This document shows positions 10,978 to 18,893 of a stretch of DNA of 22,450 nucleotides, in pieces. Made by a program: the position numbers and the translations under genes. Source of the DNA: Ophiothrix spiculata. Taxonomy: Eukaryota; Echinodermata; Ophiuroidea; Amphilepidida; Ophiotrichidae. The stretch lies in the NCBI GenBank assembly GCA_000969725.1, contig JXSR01S018881.1; one strand, written 5' to 3'. How positions within the stretch are numbered: the stretch's first letter is position 1; each line of letters opens with the position of its first letter. The notes beneath the pieces were generated by a model. That model searched no databases. It had not been told where the DNA came from and saw nothing but the letters and a program-made list of their open reading frames with translations.

Positions 10978-11390
10978 AAACAAACAGGAAAAGTTTTGAA
11001 AAAGAAACCAGAATGTGTTCAGCTATTTCTTGCTTTGTTAGTCGTGTGCCCATGATATAGTTTGCTAATACATGCAAACTACAATATTTGTCAAAATTGT
11101 TGAAGCAAAAAAAAAACATGCGTTCAAGGAAATGCATCGTATACAATATTGTAACACCAGTGTAATTTCCTGACCACGGGGGTAGGGGTGGTGTGGGGGA
11201 ACCAACATTGAGATAGGGGTGCAAGGATTGGAGGGGCGGTCAGTGGTTAGGGAAAGATTACACCTTGCTGAAAAAGGTCAATATTTTGTATTTTGTCCCT
11301 GTGTAGCAACCCTCACTTAAAGTACTTTTCAAAAGGAGCCAGAAATGCATTATCTTATCTTTACTACATAATCACATTACTAGTTCAAAT
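10978..11390 (+). repeat. Dispersed repeat R, copy 1
   Basis: This segment matches 15588-16016 along its whole length with many substitutions and indels. Anchors include aatgtgttcagctatttctt, acatgcaaactacaat, attgttgaagcaaaa, gaccacgg, caatattttgtattttgtcc and tactacataatcacattact. It carries its own G-rich expansion (gggggtaggggtggtgtgggg) near 11178. There is no poly-A tail, TIR or coding capacity, and the family is unknown. Similarity to the sister copy ends near agttca, a few bases before the right-hand 41-bp direct repeat. Confidence 0.88.
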
Positions 11391-11431
11391 ATCTGAGTTA
11401 AAAGTAAAATTGCACATGATACGCTAACACA
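11391..11431 (+). repeat. 41-bp direct repeat, right copy
   Basis: An exact copy of 10937-10977. Together the pair behaves like an unusually long target-site duplication, or like the footprint of a local duplication around the inserted segment. Confidence 0.95.
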
Positions 11432-12641
11432 GACACAAATGTGTCATATACATCACGTCAGTACGAAAGACAATTCAACCCCATACAATCAGATATTGTG
11501 TTAAAAATATTTTCATGTGCAAGTCTAAACAATCACCACAAATTGAAGGTCAAATCCGGATTAATATAAAGCAACCATCACATAACAACATTAGCCCATA
11601 CCAATATCAATAGCAACCGCAACATATGGTTGCTTTACATCTAAGCTGCTATGACCTTTTTCCTATATACATACTGTGATTGTATTGGATTTAAATCTAA
11701 CACTATCAAACAGTATTTGCAATGCACATTATTGCAGGATGGTAATTCCCCATGACGCATTTATAACAAAGTAACATTTACAAAAATCATGTTCAGGGTT
11801 ATGAAATATAGGTAAAATATTGGTGAAATATTGACCTGAATTATGTAATTTTCTAATTTGCCAATAAATATAAGAATAAATATGAAGAGAGACACCAAAG
11901 AATGGTGCAGGCTGTTTTTCAATAAAGTCTTATTGGCTTTAATTTGCATGAATTTAATTTTACCAAGATATTTTACACTCTTGCATCATCACGATTTGAA
12001 TATTTAGCACAAAGGACCAACAGCCAAACCCTAACCCACTGAATCTCACAATATCCCATTCCACAAAGTTAAGAAATGTTGCCTATAAAAATATATATTT
12101 TATCTATAGGACAATTACAAACATATAAAAATTACTGATAGGAATATAGACACACTTTTCCCAATAAAGTAAAGTTTAAATCTTATAAGCTCAGTCCCCA
12201 TTAAAACATTATAGTTGCCAAGCATTTCATTGGTTTGGCCACCTCAAAAACGGATTTACAGAGATTTGCTCAAAGGCAAACACCATAATCTCTTTACTAA
12301 AGTTGCTATCATCACCAAACCTTTCGCACATTTGAACCTGAAATCTCAATCACATCAGTATGTGAAAGTCCATCCCCAACGATCTGTAAAGTTACTTCAG
12401 GTCGTAAGTTGGCAAAATTGATTTACAGCAGATTTGAAATGGTTATATGCTTTCTTCAAAACACCAACATTTTTTAATTTAACTGAATTTAAAAGCATCA
12501 TGGTGCCCAGTTGAAGAAAAGCTTCCTTCCTTGACAAAAGCCTAAACAAGATGATGATTAAAAAAACCAAGTGGAAACATGAAATAATATCAACAGAAAA
12601 AACATATGGGACCAAGTATACTTTAGGTCTTATCCAACATT
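11432..12641. other. Gene-free interval with one 12-bp inverted pair
   Basis: No gene supported. A perfect 12-bp inverted pair, taaagcaaccat at 11567-11578 and atggttgcttta at 11626-11637, could form a stem around a 47-base loop. A short aaaccctaaccc stretch lies near 12027, a TTAGGG-like motif on the minus strand. Overlapping opposite-strand frames at 12215-12421 and 12397-12615 show no recognisable content. Confidence 0.5.
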
Positions 12642-12713
12642 TTAGGGTTAGGGTTTATTGTTATGGGTAGGTTATAGATAGGCTTATACTTAGGGATAGT
12701 TTTAGGGTTAGGG
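12642..12713 (+). repeat. Degenerate TTAGGG-like interstitial patch
   Basis: ttagggttaggg occurs at 12642-12653 and again at 12702-12713. Between them are related words (atgggtaggtt, ataggctta, acttagggatag). This resembles a decayed interstitial telomere-type repeat of the TTAGGG kind used by many animals. It is short, and chance plus slippage is a real alternative. Confidence 0.5.
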
Positions 12714-12815
12714 CTAGACTTAGGATAAGTTTTTGATGGGACCTACGTAAATACTTTCCCAAATTATGGCTCACTGATCTCTGAATGCTTTTTCCTTTAG
12801 TTTCTCCTCTCAATC

Positions 12816-12950
12816 CATGACAAACTTTGATGGGCCATAACTTGACTTATGGATGTCCAGTGAAGTCCATCAAGATGTTTCAGCTTTTACTCCATGACAG
12901 ACTTTGACAGATCATAACTTGTGGATTTGGAGTAAAGTTCATCAATGTGT
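12816..12950 (+). repeat. Diverged tandem pair, about 75 bp units
   Basis: Unit 1 from about 12816 (tccatgacaaactttgatg, cataacttg, tggat, agt-aagt-catcaa-atgt) is echoed by unit 2 from about 12891 (tccatgacagactttgac, cataacttgtggat, agtaaagttcatcaatgt). The order of matching blocks is the same. It is an old local duplication with no coding content. Confidence 0.7.
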
Positions 12951-13363
12951 CATTGCCTAAAACATGGTCTATGCAAATAATGAAAAAGTCAAGACGTCCA
13001 ATGCCAACTTTACGACACATTTGTGATGGTCGGTCACATGTAATCAAGGTCTTGACCTACACATTTAGAAAACCACTTCAAGAGCATCTTCACACAGACA
13101 GCCAGGACAGACTGAATACAAACAAAACTATATGGTAATGGCTACATACAATATCCTGGTATTTTGTCAAAGCCATTCCAGTCATGATTTAATAAAGGAG
13201 GCCCTGAGGCCACAGGGAACCACAGAGGTGTGTCTACAGGTGGGTATACAAGATATGTTTGGTTCACAAAGAATTTAAATGTATTGATTTTCAAAATTAG
13301 CTCAAGGTTTGATGGAGCTAATTTTATGAAGGTGGTGATCAGCAAAAGGCATGTTATCATAAA
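12951..13363. other. Gene-free interval
   Basis: Nothing supportable was seen between the diverged tandem pair and the start of the GATA-rich satellite. Small frames on both strands (12947-13138, 13142-13360) show no recognisable domain. Confidence 0.45.
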
Positions 13364-14100
13364 TGTTATCTACCTAAGACTAAATTAGCTGTTGACACGC
13401 GAAGATAACTTCACATTTACGTGAAATAGAAAAAAATAAATAAAATGAAAAAATTGTTTCAAATATGCTACATGCATCTACACATCTACTTACTAAACCA
13501 TTAGCCTAAGTAACTTTTAGTGCTAAAGTGCTTTCTCCAAACTTTGTATTTAAGCTTAAAAGAAAATATAAACTTGTTAGCTAATGAGCAAAATTAATAA
13601 AAGTCTCAAATCTGTTATCTACCTGGAACAACATTAGCTAAAATCACATTTTATTTTCTGAAAATAACCTTGCATTATTCAGAAAACAAATAATAGCAAC
13701 TTGAACTGTAAAGTCCAATAACAAAAAATAATTAAAAACATTGAATATGTTATCTAAGTGAGATAATATTAGCCAAGTAACAAATTAAAGAGTTATCTTC
13801 TACAGATAACTTTGTACTTACGATATAGGATTTTTAAAAACTAAATATGAAAGTTAATTCTATAATAGGCATCAATTTATCTACTTAAGATAACATCAGC
13901 CCAAGCAAACTTACAAAATTGTTATCTTCCAAAGATAACACTGTATTTAAGCTAAAAAGAAAACAAAATAGCAACTTCAATTTTAACTAAATAGAAATAT
14001 TTTTTATAAAAGCATCAAATATATTATTTACTTAAGATAGTATTCACCAACAAAAATAAGTGCTATCTTCCAAAGACAACTTTGTATTGTATTTAATCGA
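13364..14100. repeat. Decayed satellite, six units of about 130 bp, with GATA-type palindromes
   Basis: Six units can be phased by a ttatctac-like word at 13366, about 13482, 13615, 13750, 13877 and 14024, a mean spacing near 132 bp. Each is followed by an attagcc-like word, then a second ttatct/agataa region, then ctttgtatttaagc-like text and an A-rich tail. Four perfect TTATCT-N5-AGATAA palindromes occur (13750-13766, 13793-13809, 13877-13893, 13922-13938). Decayed versions sit at the same phase in other units. In total 11 TTATCT/AGATAA words plus one AGATAG and one CTATCT are present. AGATAA fits the animal GATA-factor consensus WGATAR. Regulatory function is only a possibility; the units are old and heavily diverged. 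Confidence 0.75.
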
Positions 14101-14746
14101 CAATCAATCAGCAAATTTGAAACTCAAAGTAAAAAGATGAGACCTGAACACCTTGATGCTAACTAATCTGACATCAGTGTACAATAGCCTAATTACTTGA
14201 CAAATTAAGTATCAATATGAGAAAAATCTTTACAAGGCCATTTTCATTTCAATGTCATTCTATAAAATATACAGCATTGATGAATATCAAATCAATTAAT
14301 GTATTGTTTCAAAATACCAGACAAAACAACTCGATAATATATTTCATTTGTATTTGCTTGTCAATGTACAATATTGACACAATAAAGATATGCCTATATC
14401 TTTTGATTTCAAAATAACCCTACTTTATCTCAGACATAAATACTTCAAGCTTTCACGGAACACTTGTCATGTTGATTCTAAATGTCAAATTTATGACTTT
14501 ATTTCTATGAAAATATTGTTTCTTTCTGTGAAGAATATCCCATTAAATAATAAAAAAAAGATTGCCAAGTTATCAAAATACGTAATGCTGTATTGTGCAC
14601 AAGTGACTTATAGATGAATATTTTGAATTCTCAAAACCCTAACGGACCTTAGTTCTAAAAAGTACTATCCGGGTAAAATCAAGAAAATAGTCTAAGTCTC
14701 ATAACGAGAGGAATATGTAGGCACCGAATCGCTGCCAGGCAGCACC
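14101..14746. other. Gene-free interval
   Basis: AT-rich sequence with two overlapping plus-strand frames (14217-14417 and 14390-14617) that lack any recognisable signature. The palindromic word gctgccaggcagc at 14731-14743 lies just upstream of the tRNA-like patch. Confidence 0.45.
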
Positions 14747-14826
14747 CGCCCCGTGGCTTGGTATTGCTTGACTTTGGATTGGGATGCGAGAGCTCCCAGG
14801 TTCGAGTCCCGTGGTTGAATGAGGCA
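14747..14826 (+). ncRNA. tRNA-like patch: SINE head or tRNA pseudogene
   Basis: ggttcgagtcc at 14809-14819 matches the Pol III box B consensus GGTTCGANTCC exactly. tggcttggta at 14754-14763 resembles box A, with G replacing the conserved A. The start-to-start spacing of 55 bp suits a tRNA with an extended variable arm. When folded, the T stem has mismatches and the acceptor strands pair at only about three of seven positions, so it is not a working tRNA. It is best read as a tRNA-derived SINE head or a decayed tRNA copy. No clear SINE body or tail follows. Confidence 0.5.
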
Positions 14827-15488
14827 AATTAGCCATTTATATATAGGAATTTCCAAATAGATAGATTTTAAACGCTCAAGAGTTAGGATTAATTTATGTC
14901 AAATATTCACAAATTACGAGAATTCACACTTTTGAATATAAGAAATAGATAAAAATTGTAACTTCCTATCACATAGTGGGAACAATAAAATGGTTTTTAT
15001 AATTCCAAGACTACATCAGAGTTACATCTAGGTCAGGGAATCCCCTTGTAGACAAAGCGCCACACTGTAAGTGAGTAAACCATCAACCCCTCATAGGCCT
15101 GGAATGCTAACCCTACGGCAATACAGAAATACTAGACACACAACTTGCCCAGACAAACTCAACTATGTTGCTATTTCTGGTATCAGGGACACAGAGTTTG
15201 AGGCTGTTAATGTGTACAGCACTCGAACCCGAGGGGGACCTCAATTTTTTCTGGGCAGAGGAGTGTCATTTGGGATTTCAAGTCCAACCTATAAAATACC
15301 AAATCACAAAAAATCTGCGTAAAATTTATACAAAATCATAAGTTGTTGATAGAAAATGTCACAAATTTGATGTAAAGTTTTGATGACCCATCAAAGTACC
15401 TAATGTTGCAAATAAGTGGGACCACTGAAACACCCAATGGCCTGCTTCTGTGATTCATATGTGTGGTTCATCCCTATAATCACTTTTG
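14827..15488. other. Gene-free interval
   Basis: An 83-codon plus-strand frame (15071-15322) is open here. It has less biased composition than others in the window (several Arg, Gly and Pro codons), but it has no recognisable domain. The text ctgtaagtgag at its 5' edge resembles a splice donor, but nothing else supports an exon. It may be part of a repeat related to the hairpin that follows. Confidence 0.4.
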
Positions 15489-15531
15489 TACTGAGTAGCT
15501 CCCCACCAGCCCGGTGGGGAGGTACTCAGTA
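15489..15531. repeat. 19-bp-arm hairpin
   Basis: Arms 15489-15507 (tactgagtagctccccacc) and 15513-15531 (ggtggggaggtactcagta) are complementary with one mismatch and enclose a five-base loop, agccc. The GC-rich core stands out from the AT-rich flanks. It could be the fused tips of a foldback element. It is too short and too G+C-symmetric to argue for a microRNA precursor. Confidence 0.8.
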
Positions 15532-15583
15532 AGACAAAACTCAAATATGTTTGCAATGGGTATGACCTCCACTAGCTTGCTTA

Positions 15584-16016
15584 GACACAAAACAAACATG
15601 AAAAGTTTCGAAAGTTTTGAAAAAGAACCTCGAATGTGTTCAGCTATTTCTTATTTTGCTAGTTGTGTTCCCATGATATGGTTCATGTTCCCTAGCTAAA
15701 CTTTGCTTTTACATGCAAACTACAATCTTTGTTAAAATTGTTGAAGCAAAATAAACAGACGTTTAAGGAAATGTATGCCTCATACCCTATACAATGTTAA
15801 AGCACCTAGTGTTATTTTCTGACCACGGAGGGAACCACCATTGAGGTATGGGTGCAGGGAATGAAGGGGATCATTGGTTGGGGAAAGCTTAAACCTTGCA
15901 GAAAAAGGACAATATTTTGTATTTTGTCCCTGGGGAGCAACCCTCTTTTACTGTACTTTTCAAAAGCCATAAATGCATTATCTTAATCTTTACTACATAA
16001 TCACATTACTAGTTCA
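15584..16016 (+). repeat. Dispersed repeat R, copy 2
   Basis: The sister of 10978-11390 in the same orientation, about 4.6 kb downstream. It opens with acacaaaacaaaca, which is also the junction text of copy 1, and ends near tactagttca. Relative to copy 1 it has extra text near 15600 and 15685 and lacks the G-rich expansion. No 41-bp direct repeat brackets this copy. No coding capacity is recognised; the 61-codon frame at 15514-15699 crosses the repeat edge. Confidence 0.88.
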
Positions 16017-16352
16017 TCACATCGCCTAAATCTCTATGTCACAGCCAAATGCTATGTATACAAAGTTTCTAATTGTTGAATTTTAATTTTGAAAAAAATC
16101 TTGAAGATTTTGGATTCTACAAAAATGTCATTGTTAACAATTGCTAAAATTCCCAAAACAATCACAATTTTTCCAGGGATGTTACAAACTTTCACAAAAT
16201 ATATGATATACCAACATTTTAAGAGGATGTTGAAAGCGTCATCCATTCTATCAATATCTGACATAAGTCATTTACTAATATTAAAAAGGACTCATCACTC
16301 AAAAAATCTCTAATTAGCATGTAATGTATATGCCTACAAAAAATCCCTCTAA

Positions 16353-16563
16353 GGCTGCGATCATATATAAGTATACGGTATTCACTATATGCTATTCGAT
16401 GTTTATATTTTATACAGGCACGGCGAGCTATACGTTTTTTCGAATAGTGCCCTCTTATGTGACCCGGTAGCATCAAATTCACGTGTTTGATTGCATCTAT
16501 ACGCCTGCCCAGGTGAAATCGTGCACATATACCCGAATAGTATAGTTCTATGTGATCGCAGCC
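16353..16563. mobile_element. Harbinger-like MITE, 211 bp, TSD TAA
   Basis: The termini ggctgcgatcatata and tatgtgatcgcagcc are inverted repeats with one mismatch in 15, and weaker symmetry continues inward. TAA flanks both ends (16350-16352 and 16564-16566), the TWA-type 3-bp target duplication known for PIF/Harbinger elements. The related, uninterrupted copy of the surrounding repeat has a single TAA at 17045-17047 between the same flanks, showing the pre-insertion state. There is no transposase. A 116-codon minus-strand frame (16219-16569) runs through the element and beyond its left end, and is best read as fortuitous. Confidence 0.9.
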
Positions 16564-16842
16564 TAACAATCACAATTTTCCAGGGCCTTTTATAACATGA
16601 CCAGATACATATGATATGCTAAATTTCGAAAAAGATACCAAAAGTGTTATCCAAGTCACTAATATTTGACATTGTCATTTGCTAATTAATAAGGACTCAT
16701 CGCTCACAAATTCTTGTGTCTAATTAGCATGTCATGTATATGCCTACCAGCTGGTGCAGCTTGTTGTTTCAGCCTGTGTCTGTATCCTATGTCCTCACAT
16801 GCCTTGTGTGTGTGGTTCGTGTCTCCACTCACACTGCTATGA

Positions 16843-16888
16843 CAGAACTTTCCTAGACACACTGTACTAAATAATTATACCAAGAAAA
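16843..16888 (+). repeat. 46-bp inverted block, left copy
   Basis: This block (cagaactttcctagacacac onward) is the reverse complement of 17331-17376 with three mismatches. Upstream, both copies follow the same module-b text ending cactcacac, so the block is inverted relative to its context in one copy. Equivalently, the two blocks act as TIRs of a segment of about 534 bp, 16843-17376. Confidence 0.9.
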
Positions 16889-17330
16889 TATGTGATATAC
16901 CAAAATTTAAAGAGGATGCTAAAAGCGTCATCCATTCTATATATATATCTGACATAGTCATTTACTAGTATTAAAAAGGACTCATCGCTCAAAAAATTCT
17001 TGTCTCTAATTAGCTTGTCAGGTATAAACCTACCAAAAAAAAACTAAAATCACAATTTCCCCATGCCTTTTATAACATGACCAGATATATATGATATGCT
17101 AAATTTTGAAAAAGATACCAAAAGTGTTATCCAAGGCACCAATATCTGACATAGTCATTTGCTAATTAATAAGGACTCATCGCTCACAAATTCTTGTGTC
17201 TAATTATCATGTCATGTATATGCCTCCCAGCTGGAGCAGCTTGTTGTTTCAGCGCTGACCTGTGTCTGTATCCCGTGTCCTCACATGCCTTGTGTGTGTG
17301 GTTCGTGTCACCACTCACACGGGTATAGCC

Positions 17331-17376
17331 TTTTCTTGGTATAATTATTCAGTACAGTGTGTCTGGAAAAGTTCTG
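17331..17376 (-). repeat. 46-bp inverted block, right copy
   Basis: The reverse-complement partner of 16843-16888 (ttttcttggtataattatt onward). It is included in the 1,987-bp duplication, so another identical copy lies at 19318-19363. Confidence 0.9.
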
Positions 17377-17509
17377 CACATTTTTGAAATTCATCGAACG
17401 TAAACTGTCCATAGTAAAATGAGGGGTGCTCTGGCAAAATGAGAGGAAAGTCGCAAATTTCAAAATTGAGTTTGACATTTTAATTCTCTATAATCTCAGC
17501 TTTTGAATT

Positions 17510-17691
17510 AGGTATTCAAACATGCTACAGACTTGTTCATCGCTAATCAACAATGATGCATCCATGCGTCTGCGTATTTTTTATCGCGCGAGGGTGGCTT
17601 TAGCCACCCGAGTGTGATAAAAATACGCCAACGCATCGGATGCAGAGTTGTTGATTAGCGATGAACAACTCTGTAGCATATTTGAATACCT
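17510..17691. repeat. 182-bp near-perfect foldback (unit 1)
   Basis: The arms are symmetric about 17600/17601, from aggtattcaaa at 17510-17520 to tttgaatacct at 17681-17691. The core is gggtggct-tt-agccaccc. Between them ttcatcgctaatcaacaa pairs with ttgttgattagcgatgaa. A few mismatches occur. The stem of about 90 bp with a two-base loop could extrude as a cruciform in DNA or fold as one hairpin in RNA. It contains several CpG and CGCG words in an otherwise AT-rich region. Confidence 0.92.
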
Positions 17692-17974
17692 TTCAACAAC
17701 GAAAATCTTCCTTAAAACGTATAATTAAATTCTAAATGTTTCTAATTTAACAGATACTAATCTCAATAAAAATACTTTGAAGAATCTGAAACAAAATGCT
17801 AGTTTTTAAATGATTGTTGCTTTGTCGTTTTCAATTGTTCCCAAGCGTCAGTCCTTGCACGTACTCAAGTTCCCGACGCGCGATGAACAGTGCACCGATT
17901 TATGTGCACTGCGTGAACGCACCTCTGTGAACGCTGTGCCGTGCGTGACACGCTTATTTGAATATCAACTGTAG

Positions 17975-18037
17975 ATTCATCACAAATCAACAACGGCGCG
18001 CTCCTGTATAAGGAGATACAGTGAGTTGTTGAATGAT
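17975..18037. repeat. Second, decayed foldback (unit 1)
   Basis: The arms attcatcacaaatcaacaac and gttgttgaatgat surround an inner ctgtat-aaggag-atacag stem. The arm text resembles the first foldback's arm (ttcatcgctaatcaacaa versus ttcatcacaaatcaacaa), suggesting the two are related modules at opposite sides of the element. A perfect cagtgcac/gtgcactg pair lies nearby at 17888-17911. Confidence 0.65.
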
Positions 18038-18516
18038 ATATAATATGTCACACTTTCTTTCTCCATTCTTCATTTAGAGATCAAAATCCAATGAAGTCTA
18101 ATGCAATCATTCACCATGAATTATTGCACTTCTCGGCAAAGTTGACCTTCAAAACTTTAGGGTATACATAGGTAAACACCTATGCATGAATGTGTTTTAT
18201 GTCAAAAATCGAAATTCGACTTTTTCACCCTATTTTTACTTTAGATGCCATTTATTCAAAATGTAGACTTTCCTCTCATTTTGCCAGAGCAGCCAACAAA
18301 TGGATGCAACATAAGAACAAAATAAAATTAGATTATCAAATTTAATAATGTGCACAAGCATACAGAATGTAACAATAACTAAAATGCATTGTCAGAAAAC
18401 AAATTGTCTGAAAAATTGGCCTATCCAAAGGGAAGCTTAGTTGGTCTAAATTTCATTATTTATGCTCTGAATAAACCTTTGTTTTGTGGTAACATACAAA
18501 ATGCAAAATCTAAAAA

Positions 18517-18893
18517 TGTGACCCATCATATCTATAAGTACCTGAACGTCAGCATCGTATAGTACCTGCTATGGGACATAATGGTAATACAGCTAAAAAC
18601 CGTGAGAGGTTCAATTTCTGGTTTCATCAGAAACGTTGCATTTGTTCCAATACCCAATACATTCCCAAAAAGGTAAAAATCCCCTCTCCATTCAAATTTG
18701 AGAGAGAACACAATTTTTTCAGAATCAGCTACAAACCATAAACAGATTTTGACTGTGGTATAGCAACCAAACATCTGATATTAATCAAAAGTAAGGTGAC
18801 ATTTTAAAGTTGAGACTTGCGGCTTTAAAATAAGATCAAAATATTGATTTTGATTCTAGTACCCTTATGTACCTTTAGATATGACGGGTCACA
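18517..18893. mobile_element. 377-bp MITE-like element, TGTGACCC termini (unit 1)
   Basis: The left end tgtgacccatcatatct (18517-18533) and right end agatatgacgggtcaca (18877-18893) form a 17-bp inverted repeat with one mismatch. Weaker pairing continues inward (ataagtacc versus acctt). Flanks are A-rich on the left and aatag on the right; the target duplication is not decidable. An 80-codon minus-strand frame (18532-18774) fills much of the interior and has no recognisable domain. No transposase. Confidence 0.75.

Larger units (their letters stand above)
16139..17330 (+). repeat. Two-part repeat (a-b) present twice
   Basis: Two related modules alternate. Module a (16139-16349 and about 16886-17044) contains gatataccaa, aagaggatg, aaagcgtcatccattct and tctgacat. 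Module b (16564-16842 and 17045-17330) contains ataacatgaccagata, gatatgctaaattt, gataccaaaagtgttatcca and a GC-richer tail with cctcacatgccttgtgtgtg. Both modules share a central segment (tctgacatagtcattt, aaggactcatc, taattagc), so a and b are themselves diverged duplicates. The copies differ by the MITE at 16353-16563 and by inversion of a 46-bp block. Part of module b recurs at 19129 inside the large tandem duplication. Confidence 0.88.
17427..18291. mobile_element. 865-bp TIR-bounded non-autonomous element (unit 1)
   Basis: A perfect 26-bp inverted repeat closes the element: left 17427-17452 (tgctctggcaaaatgagagg onward) and right 18266-18291 (ending cattttgccagagca). The interior has a 182-bp foldback near the left, an AT-rich middle, a CpG-rich stretch around 17850-18010 and a second, weaker foldback at 17975-18037. 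No transposase frame is seen. Flanks do not show an obvious target duplication (left atgagggg, right gccaacaa), so the superfamily is open. Confidence 0.8.

Noticed and set aside
10937..11431. Tiny LTR-type retroelement with 41-bp LTRs
   Set aside because: The direct repeats lack TG..CA ends, there is no primer binding site or polypurine tract, and the sister copy of the interior has no such flanks.
13364..14100. CRISPR array
   Set aside because: The units are diverged, the short palindromes vary in spacing between units (about 26-130 bp), there are no uniform spacers or cas genes, and the DNA looks eukaryotic.
14747..14826. Functional tRNA gene
   Set aside because: The acceptor strands barely pair and the T stem has mismatches, so only a tRNA-derived or pseudogene call is defensible.
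15060..15080. Splice donor (ctgtaagtgag) marking an exon
   Set aside because: A single donor-like word without an upstream reading frame or acceptor partner is expected by chance in 22 kb.
16219..16569. 116-codon minus-strand open frame, the longest in this stretch
   Set aside because: It crosses the left end of the Harbinger-like MITE and runs on into module a, and the equivalent part of the sister repeat has no such frame, so it is best explained as chance.
18532..18774. 80-codon minus-strand frame conserved exactly at 20519-20761
   Set aside because: The identity is explained by the recent 1,987-bp DNA duplication, including non-coding flanks; it is not evidence of protein-level conservation.
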